A stretch of DNA of 12,670 bases from Chryseosolibacter sp966095595. GTDB lineage: Bacteria > Bacteroidota > Bacteroidia > Cytophagales > Cyclobacteriaceae. Positions within the stretch are counted from its first letter, which is position 1. Each line of letters begins with the position of its first letter. The position numbers and the translations under genes are program-made. Below the pieces are notes generated by a model. The model had not been told where the DNA came from, searched no databases, and saw only the letters and a list, made by a program, of their open reading frames with translations. Location of the stretch: assembly GCA_966095595.1 (NCBI GenBank), contig CBHTUB010000132.1:1-12670 (forward strand), written 5' to 3'. Positions 7,301-12,670 of the stretch are shown one piece after another.

Positions 7301-7304
7301 TTTA
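7301..7304. repeat. possible target-site duplication TTTA, right copy
   Basis: This is the right-hand partner of the TTTA at 7104-7107, directly abutting the element. It lies in a T-rich run, which lowers its weight as evidence. Confidence 0.35.
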
Positions 7305-7322
7305 TTCGAACCAATTGCATCA

Positions 7323-7625
7323 TCAAAGCGGATAACCTCCGGTACAATTCAGACAGACGTTCCCCAGCGCTTCGTACCGATCATAGGCAGCGCCGGGTTT
7401 CCCGAACAATGTGATGATCTTATCGATCCGAACGCGGGCATTGCTATCGAGCTTAATAAAAATCCCTTCTCCGTTGATCTCCTCACAGGCCACTACGCTG
7501 CCAACGGCCTCCTCAACCTTGTCATCGCCATCAAAGAAAAATACTTTTCCCGAAGTTCCCTTCGCCATTTGCTCGGCGATGACTTCGCGATATTCGTATG
7601 CAACGGGTGTAAATGTATCTCGCAT
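7323..7625 (-). CDS. small hypothetical protein, possible SH3/Sm-like beta barrel
   Basis: I do not recognise this 100-residue protein. It has no signal peptide or membrane helix. The pattern GSVVACEEINGEGIFIKLDSNARVRIDKIITLFG (42-75, shown here only to mark the alternating strands) suggests a small beta-barrel in which a strand ending in a conserved-looking RIDKI closes the sheet, similar in rhythm to Sm-like or Rho-antiterminator-like small proteins. This is an inference from strand pattern only. An N-terminal helix (EYREVIAEQMAKG, 11-23) precedes it. The C-terminus has two cysteines in a CLNC arrangement (91-94) that could bind a metal or form a disulfide. The ATG at 7625 is the first in frame, and no Shine-Dalgarno is visible. 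It is divergent from the ankyrin gene and lies just right of the MITE-like element. Confidence 0.65.
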   Translation of the reverse strand: MRDTFTPVAYEYREVIAEQMAKGTSGKVFFFDGDDKVEEAVGSVVACEEINGEGIFIKLDSNARVRIDKIITLFGKPGAAYDRYEALGNVCLNCTGGYPL

Positions 7626-7780
7626 GCTTGCTGTTTTTTCAAGAACAAACCAAACCAGTAAAAAATTCTATCCCCCGACCGGCCACGCAGCCCCGAAACT
7701 TCCCTCACTTTCAACTTAGAAACATAATCTTAAAACCTATAGCCTGAAAGTGTTAACTTAACGCAAATTACAATATTCAC

Positions 7781-8416
7781 ATGAGTATTCGCGATCTGAT
7801 CTTTTCAGGCGGCGTCACAGCGATAGAATATGCCCTGCAATCAAACCCTTCTCTTGCCCGGCAAGAGATCGACCTTCCCGACAATCCTTCCATGGCGTCC
7901 CCATTACATCGCATATGTGATGGCGTCTGTTCAGGAACATATACGGAAGAAGTTGGTGTCGAGCTGGCCCGTGTCTTTCTGAAGTATGGAGCAAACCTGA
8001 ATCCTGACCTTCCCCCGGGCAAAGACTCACCACTTACTGCTGCCTGTAGTTTGCGTTGTGACAAGCTTGCGCTATTGTATATTGACGAGGGCGCAAACAT
8101 TCATCATCGCGGATGCCACGGAGGCATGGCCCTGCATTGGGCTGCGTGGACAGGTCGCGACGTTGTTGTGGCCAAGCTTATCGATGCAGGTGCTGCGATA
8201 AACGAGCGATGTATAGATTTCAAATCCACGCCACTCTTCTGGACCATTCACGGTTACAAATTCGGCGGCGCCAACAACCGGCACCATCAGCAACAATGCG
8301 CAAGATTACTGCTCGCCCATGGAGCCGATCCAACGATACCGAATTTCGAAGGTTATCAACCCGTTCAATTGCTCGATGCCAGCGATCGGGAAATGCTTGA
8401 AGTGTTCAATAAATAG
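7781..8416 (+). CDS. ankyrin-repeat protein
   Basis: The 211-residue protein is built almost entirely of ankyrin repeats, helix-turn-helix units that serve as protein-binding scaffolds. The clearest is MALHWAAWTGRDVVVAKLID (116-135), followed by AGAAIN, a near-consensus repeat. Others are seen at about 39-75 (PLHRICDG, then ARVFLKYGANLN), 81-108 (SPLTAACS, then LALLYIDEGANIH) and 149-186 (TPLFWTIHGY, then CARLLLAHGADPTIPN), with degenerate capping units at 5-36 and 187-211. The inserts within repeats 39-75 and 149-186 are longer than usual. No signal peptide is present, so it is likely cytoplasmic. The partner is unknown, and the neighbours, two small hypothetical genes, give no clue. The ATG at 7781 is the first in frame; a stretch of AT-rich DNA without a Shine-Dalgarno precedes it. 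Confidence 0.9.
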   Translation: MSIRDLIFSGGVTAIEYALQSNPSLARQEIDLPDNPSMASPLHRICDGVCSGTYTEEVGVELARVFLKYGANLNPDLPPGKDSPLTAACSLRCDKLALLYIDEGANIHHRGCHGGMALHWAAWTGRDVVVAKLIDAGAAINERCIDFKSTPLFWTIHGYKFGGANNRHHQQQCARLLLAHGADPTIPNFEGYQPVQLLDASDREMLEVFNK

Positions 8417-8472
8417 AATTGCTGGCGACGTCCTAAAAATTCCTCTTGCTCATTAACACAACTGTACCTGGT

Positions 8473-8811
8473 TCAGGCGTGATAAACAACACTTTCGATC
8501 TCCGAAAGTGACAGTATATTTTTACCGATCATTTTTCCGCTGACATCGTAGGGCTGAAGAATCACCGTGATCTCATCCGTGACCACTACGCCCATTACAT
8601 AACAAAAGCGCGTTCGGGATCCCAGGATCTTGCTGTTGATGCCTATCGGCCGGCGAAGTGTCTTGCTGCTATAAAGAAGGCGAATGATGTTGTTTTTGTT
8701 GACGACCACACCTGAATTTCTTCTCACCATCCCTTTCGTCCTTTTATTTTGAATCATCACCATCTGTGAGGAAAACAGAATGCCAACCATACGCGTTAAC
8801 TGCCGAAACAT
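8473..8811 (-). CDS. small hypothetical protein, possible beta-barrel (start uncertain)
   Basis: I do not recognise this 112-residue protein. The body (about 28-112) reads as alternating basic and hydrophobic strands: SGVVVNKNNIIRLLY (33-47), then FCYVMGVVVTDE (69-80), ITVILQPYDVSGKMIG (81-96) and NILSLSEIESV (98-108). The pattern of a strand, a D-x-S-G-K turn, a strand and a closing SLSEIESV resembles small SH3/Sm-like folds found as lineage-specific proteins in Bacteroidota; this is inference. The first ATG is at 8811, but methionines at residues 8, 17, 19 and 28 are possible starts and the first 18 residues look unlike the rest. No Shine-Dalgarno decides the matter. It converges on the ankyrin gene with 56 bases between the stops and no clear hairpin. 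Confidence 0.55.
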   Translation of the reverse strand: MFRQLTRMVGILFSSQMVMIQNKRTKGMVRRNSGVVVNKNNIIRLLYSSKTLRRPIGINSKILGSRTRFCYVMGVVVTDEITVILQPYDVSGKMIGKNILSLSEIESVVYHA

Positions 8812-8940
8812 GCCTTTATCCGATTGTTGAATATGTTCTACATTGAATTACCAGGCATGGCCCGTAAACCTTTTTGCGTTACCGCACTTTCCCAGGCCCT
8901 AACCAATCATGCCGCTGAATTCGACCAGGATTCGCTATGA

Positions 8941-8991
8941 TTTTGAAATTTTGAAATCTGAACTTCTATGAGTATGAAATCTGAAAATCTG
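8941..8991. repeat. AT-rich TTTTGAAA/TGAAATCTGAA repeat block
   Basis: TTTTGAAA is repeated head to tail at 8941-8948 and 8949-8956, and the 11-mer TGAAATCTGAA occurs at 8952-8962 and 8975-8985. The block lies just beyond the dnaE2 stop and is related in sequence to the block at 4202-4272. The rest of the spacer, 8812-8940, shows nothing I can name. Confidence 0.55.
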
Positions 8992-9002
8992 GACACCTCT
9001 CC

Positions 9003-12000
9003 TCATCGGAAGTTTCTTCCTTCATGGAATATCTTTCCCTGTATAATCTCGGCAGCTCCAACCTTAGCGCGGGGATCGTCAACAGGTGCGGTCGTTTCGT
9101 CAGCGCGAAATGTAACATTGTTCAACATATCGTTTTCGGTGAGTGACGGAGTCAACTTCTTCAGCAGGCGTGAGAGATCGTAACAACGCTTTACAACTAC
9201 ATGGATAACTTCATTCTCTATCTGAAGCTGTCCTTCAACCATAAGAAGCTTCGATTGAATGATCTCTTTCCTGAATCGATCGAATAGTTTCTGGAAGACC
9301 ACCAGATTGGCCGTGCCCGTTTCGTCCTCTATGGTGATAAAACAAATTCCACTCGCTGTCCCAGGGCGCTGCCGGACAAGGGTGAGACCTGCGACTTTAA
9401 CTTTATCTCCATTTTTCCTTTTCGACAAATCACTTGTGGCTGTAATGTGAAGCCTTGTGAGATCGTCACGGACAAAACTTACGGGGTGTGCCTTTAATGA
9501 CAGCGTAGTGGCAGCATAGTCGTGGATCACGTGCTCGGACAGTGGCATCGCCGGCAATACAATATTTTCATTCTTGTTTTCGAGAACATACTGCTCTGAA
9601 AATATAGTACGCACTTTATCCCGTGAGGTCACTTCCCACAGTGCCTTTCTCCTGTCAAGGCCTATCGACCGGAAGGCATCTGCATCCGCAAGCTTCTCGA
9701 GCACCGAATCATCCAGCCCTGCTTCGCGCAGCCCATGGATCGATTCGTATCTATTTTTTCTATCATCGACAAGCATTTTCACATCGTCTTCCCGCAGCCC
9801 TTTAACCTGTCTGAACCCGAGCCGTAAAGCACAATAATTGCCCGACTTCCCTTCAAGCTTGTTATCCCAATCAGAATAATTGATGTCTACCGGTCTGACG
9901 TCGACACCATGGTTCCTGGCATCGATCACGATTTGTGCCGGCTGATAAAATCCCATGGGCATGCTATTGAGCAACGCGCATGCAAAAACATCCGGATAAT
10001 TACATTTCAACCACGAAGAGACATAGGCAAGCAATGCAAAGCTTACCGCATGGCTCTCCGGAAAGCCATAGCTTCCGAAACCTTCGATCTGTTTAAAAAC
10101 CCTTTGTGCATATTCCTCCTTGTAGCCTTTTTTTACCATACCATTGATCAGCTTCTGCCTGAAATCTGAAACTACGCCCTTTGCCTTGAAGGTTGCCATG
10201 CTTCTCCTGAGCTCATCGGCCTCTGCCGGTGTAAATTCCGCTGCAACGATCGCAATTTTCATGGCCTGTTCCTGGAACAACGGAACGCCCAGGGTTCGCT
10301 TCAATATACCTTCAAGCTCCGCGGATGGATATTCAACGTCTTCTTCTCCGTTTCGCCTTCTCAGATAAGGATGCACCATGTCACCTTGTATCGGTCCCGG
10401 ACGCACAATAGCCACTTCGATCACGAGATCGTAAAATTCCTTGGGCCGAAGCCGTGGCAGCATGGACTGTTGCGCTCTCGATTCGATCTGGAACACTCCA
10501 ATGGTGTCGGCCCTGCTGATCATATCATAGACTTGCTTTTCATCCTGAGGAATGTTTGCAAGCGTCAACTTTCTATTGTAGTGCCTATCCACGAGGTCGA
10601 ACGCCTTGCGTATACAGGTAAGCATTCCCAGCGCGAGCACGTCTATCTTGAAAAATTTGAGTGTCTCGATATCGTCCTTATTCCATTCAATGCAGGTTCT
10701 GTCCTCCATCCTGGCATTCAGTATCGGACAGATGTCTGAAAGCTTTCCTTCCGTGATCACAAAACCGCCCGTGTGCTGCCCAAGCTGTCTTGGAAATCCT
10801 ATATACCGGGAAGTTAGCTCCAGTACCTTTCTTATCGTTGGATCGTCGGGATTGATGCCCTGGCTTATGATCCTGTCCTTGTCAAAGCCTTCATCTTCAA
10901 AATCCCATATCAACGCCGAAAGCCTATTGATCGTGTCGACCGAAAGTCCCATGGCTTTTCCGACATCGCGGATCGCACCCTTGTGATGAAGCTGCGTCAC
11001 CGTCGCGACAACACCGGCCCGATCACGGCCATATTTCTCATAGATATACTGCATCACTTCCTCACGACGTTCATGCTCAAAATCCACATCGATATCGGGA
11101 GGCTCGTTGCGTGCAGAAGAAATGAAGCGTTCGAAAAGCAAATCGAATTTGGACGGATCGACAGAAGTGATACCGAGGCAATAACACACCGTTGAGTTCG
11201 CGGCCGAGCCACGCCCCTGGCAGAGGATATTTTTACTCCTCGCATAACGTACAATGTCGTATACCGTCAAAAAGTATTCGGCATAATTCATCTCCCCGAT
11301 GAAGGAAAGCTCTGAATTGATATTGTTTGTAATTTTCTCAGGAATATTATCTTCATACATCTTCCTGGCTCCTTTCCACGTCAGGTAGGTGAGCTCCTCT
11401 TGTGGCGTACGTCCTTCCGTGGTGACTTCTTTGGGATATTGATACTTCAACTCTTCAAGCGAAAATGTACAGGCATCGGCAATCACCTTCGATTGTCTTA
11501 TCGCATTAGGATACTGCCGGAACAATCGCCTGATCTCATCCTGCGATTTCAGGAATCGTTCCGCGTTGGGATGCAGCCTGAACCCTGCATTGTGAATGGT
11601 GCATTTTTCGCGGACACAGGTAATGATATCCTGAAGCTCACGACGCCCGGGATTGTGATAGTGAACATCATTGGTTGCCAACATGGGAATTTTATACGAC
11701 GATGCCAGTTGAAATATCCTGTGCAGTTTTTTGTAGTCGTTTCCGCTATAATCACGGGACGCTGCGATGGAGAGGCTTTCCCCAAATACATCACGATATT
11801 CGGCGAGATCGCGTTTAAATGCGTCGTTGAAATCAAAGTTCTCTTCAAGCGCCTCAGGCGGTATCACGACGAACCTGCTGCCTTCCGCAAACCGATACAC
11901 ATCTTCTTTATAAATATGACATTCACCTTTCTCTGCGCGCATATTCCCCGTGGTAAGCAAATTGGAAAGTCTCGAGTAAGCTTCCTTGTTGGTTGGATAA

Positions 12001-12242
12001 GCCAGAAGGCTCGTGCCGTCTTTCAGGTCAAGCCTGCACGCCGTGATCAGCTTCATTCCTCTTTTTTTTGCTTCCTTGTGTGCCCGCACCACTCCGGCAA
12101 ATGTATTGCGATCGGTAACGGCAATTCCATGATACCCCAGGGCATGGGCGCGTTGTACAAGCTCTTCGGGATGTGAACCGCCCCGCAGGAAGCTGAAGTT
12201 GGTGGTGACTTGTAACTCATAGTAGGGAAGCCCGGCACTCAT
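9003..12242 (-). CDS. dnaE2: error-prone DNA polymerase DnaE2/ImuC
   Basis: This is a C-family DNA polymerase alpha subunit of the DnaE2 (ImuC) branch, which extends past lesions during damage-induced mutagenesis. Its 1079 residues fit the branch, shorter than replicative DnaE. Order of domains: PHP-like domain (about 5-265, starting YELQVTTNFSFLRGGSHPEEL), polymerase core (about 280-730), helix-hairpin-helix and beta-binding region (about 735-880), and OB fold (about 945-1020). The catalytic acids are visible as PPDIDVDF (D383, D385) and KIDVLALG (D534); QHTGGFVI (489-496) and the SHAVSFALLAY segment (730-740) are branch hallmarks. The PHP domain lacks the HxH metal pair (Q11 and T13 stand there), so it should not proofread. 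The C-terminal tau-binding domain of replicative DnaE is absent. The ATG at 12242 opens exactly at the family N-terminus; no Shine-Dalgarno is seen. It lies downstream of imuB on the same strand, 115 bases away. Confidence 0.96.
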   Translation of the reverse strand: MSAGLPYYELQVTTNFSFLRGGSHPEELVQRAHALGYHGIAVTDRNTFAGVVRAHKEAKKRGMKLITACRLDLKDGTSLLAYPTNKEAYSRLSNLLTTGNMRAEKGECHIYKEDVYRFAEGSRFVVIPPEALEENFDFNDAFKRDLAEYRDVFGESLSIAASRDYSGNDYKKLHRIFQLASSYKIPMLATNDVHYHNPGRRELQDIITCVREKCTIHNAGFRLHPNAERFLKSQDEIRRLFRQYPNAIRQSKVIADACTFSLEELKYQYPKEVTTEGRTPQEELTYLTWKGARKMYEDNIPEKITNNINSELSFIGEMNYAEYFLTVYDIVRYARSKNILCQGRGSAANSTVCYCLGITSVDPSKFDLLFERFISSARNEPPDIDVDFEHERREEVMQYIYEKYGRDRAGVVATVTQLHHKGAIRDVGKAMGLSVDTINRLSALIWDFEDEGFDKDRIISQGINPDDPTIRKVLELTSRYIGFPRQLGQHTGGFVITEGKLSDICPILNARMEDRTCIEWNKDDIETLKFFKIDVLALGMLTCIRKAFDLVDRHYNRKLTLANIPQDEKQVYDMISRADTIGVFQIESRAQQSMLPRLRPKEFYDLVIEVAIVRPGPIQGDMVHPYLRRRNGEEDVEYPSAELEGILKRTLGVPLFQEQAMKIAIVAAEFTPAEADELRRSMATFKAKGVVSDFRQKLINGMVKKGYKEEYAQRVFKQIEGFGSYGFPESHAVSFALLAYVSSWLKCNYPDVFACALLNSMPMGFYQPAQIVIDARNHGVDVRPVDINYSDWDNKLEGKSGNYCALRLGFRQVKGLREDDVKMLVDDRKNRYESIHGLREAGLDDSVLEKLADADAFRSIGLDRRKALWEVTSRDKVRTIFSEQYVLENKNENIVLPAMPLSEHVIHDYAATTLSLKAHPVSFVRDDLTRLHITATSDLSKRKNGDKVKVAGLTLVRQRPGTASGICFITIEDETGTANLVVFQKLFDRFRKEIIQSKLLMVEGQLQIENEVIHVVVKRCYDLSRLLKKLTPSLTENDMLNNVTFRADETTAPVDDPRAKVGAAEIIQGKIFHEGRNFR

Positions 12243-12278
12243 CAGTTTTAGTTTGAGGTTAGTGTTTTAGTTACTTGT

Positions 12279-12308
12279 TTCAGTTTTCAAATTTTCAAGG
12301 ATTCAGAA
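12279..12308. repeat. inverted copy of the TTTGAAA-type repeat theme
   Basis: On the minus strand this reads CTTTCTGAATCCTTGAAAATTTGAAAACTG, with TTGAAAA and TTTGAAAA copies like those at 4202-4272 and 8941-8991. It lies in the imuB-dnaE2 spacer. Similarity is short and AT-rich, so chance is possible. The remainder of the spacer (12243-12357) holds another low-complexity stretch and no clear promoter or hairpin. Confidence 0.4.
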
Positions 12309-12357
12309 AGTCACAGTTTAGCATATCGTTGATTACTTATGGCTTAAAGCTTACAGC

Positions 12358-12670
12358 TCACGAAAAATACCCATGCAGAAACCACTTGAATTCCTTTTCA
12401 TTATAGTGACCTGACCTGAAAAGCCAGTAACGATTCCCTTGCTCATCCTCTACCCTATAGTAATCACGGTGTTCGCCTTGCTGAAGCCACCACTCCTGCT
12501 CTATACGCTCAGGGCCATCGGCCTTTTTGATGTTGTAAATCTTACCCCTATGACGGAACAACATTGGCGGATAGTCCGGTATCGGCGCGGTCACGTCAAT
12601 CTTTTCGGGCCTGCGCAAAAGATACAATGGACGCTGTCTATCCGTTCGCCATACTGTTGCCGGTTTCTCG
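12358..12670 (-). CDS. imuB: ImuB-like Y-family polymerase homologue, C-terminal part (runs off right edge)
   Basis: The last 103 codons of an ImuB protein are visible; the rest lies beyond 12670. ImuB is a Y-family polymerase homologue, usually catalytically dead, that binds the beta clamp and recruits ImuA and DnaE2 in the mutasome. The fragment matches the typical ImuB C-terminus: RPLYLLRRPEKIDV, then PDYPPMLFRHRGK, ADGPERIEQEWW, HRDYYRVEDEQGNRYWLFR and the closing WFLHGYFS. The frame stays open to the window edge; the TTG at 12627 is internal and not a start. The catalytic and clamp-binding parts cannot be judged from here. The gene is upstream of dnaE2 on the same strand, the order known for imuB-dnaE2 cassettes, although the 115-base gap is longer than usual. 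It is expected to be SOS-controlled, but no operator is visible within the window. Confidence 0.93.
   Translation of the reverse strand, partial: EKPATVWRTDRQRPLYLLRRPEKIDVTAPIPDYPPMLFRHRGKIYNIKKADGPERIEQEWWLQQGEHRDYYRVEDEQGNRYWLFRSGHYNEKEFKWFLHGYFS

Noticed and set aside
7283..7304. Right inverted end followed by a T-run as an intrinsic terminator
   Set aside because: It would only terminate plus-strand transcripts, and no plus-strand gene lies upstream of it; the paired ends are 158 bases apart, too far for a compact terminator stem.
11400..12176. Long plus-strand open frame of 258 codons opposite dnaE2
   Set aside because: It is wholly antisense to the conserved PHP region of dnaE2, and its product has no recognisable domain. 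Its length is explained by the strong codon bias of dnaE2 on the other strand.
12337..12358. AAGCTT-containing near-repeat at the end of imuB as a hairpin or regulator site
   Set aside because: Short and imperfect (GCTTAAAGC, GCTTACAGC); no convincing stem or known operator pattern.

Overview
The window looks like an ordinary chromosomal segment of a Bacteroidota bacterium, most likely a Cytophagales or Chitinophagales relative. This is inferred from protein style only. The MacB/FtsX-type permease is of the long, duplicated kind that is expanded in this phylum, several short secreted proteins are lineage-specific, and nearly all starts lack a Shine-Dalgarno sequence. No RNA gene, CRISPR array, prophage or complete insertion sequence was found.

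Layout from left to right: (1) positions 1-2265 (+) hold the 3' part of an ABC transporter permease that enters from the left edge. (2) A bidirectional terminator hairpin at 2291-2318 separates it from a convergent Bcr/CflA-type MFS drug exporter (2337-3533, -), which has an unusually perfect Shine-Dalgarno. (3) A DUF1801 protein (3721-4155, -) and an unrecognised 272-residue protein (4362-5180, +) are divergent; between them lie AT-rich TTTGAAAT-type repeats and a near-perfect GC-rich palindrome. (4) A secreted hypothetical protein (5291-5878, +) converges on a two-gene minus-strand unit: a secreted propeller-like protein (6364-7005) followed by an NUDT15-like Nudix hydrolase (5916-6332). (5) The only gene-free stretch over 300 bp (7006-7322) contains a MITE-like element of about 193 bp with 17-bp perfect terminal inverted repeats and a possible 4-bp target duplication. 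(6) A small hypothetical gene (7323-7625, -), an ankyrin-repeat gene (7781-8416, +) and another small hypothetical gene (8473-8811, -) follow. (7) The right end is a mutagenic translesion cassette read leftward: the C-terminus of ImuB (running off the window at 12670), then a complete DnaE2/ImuC polymerase (9003-12242).

The only clear functional partnership is imuB-dnaE2, which by family knowledge carries out damage-induced error-prone replication; the usual partners imuA and lexA would lie to the right, outside the window. The Nudix hydrolase may add nucleotide-pool cleaning but is not linked to that cassette. The main points for a second look are the MITE-like element, the repeat and palindrome families between genes, the 272-residue protein with a possible uracil-DNA-glycosylase-like fold, and the unusually long imuB-dnaE2 spacer. 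I see nothing that clearly amounts to a new multi-gene system.
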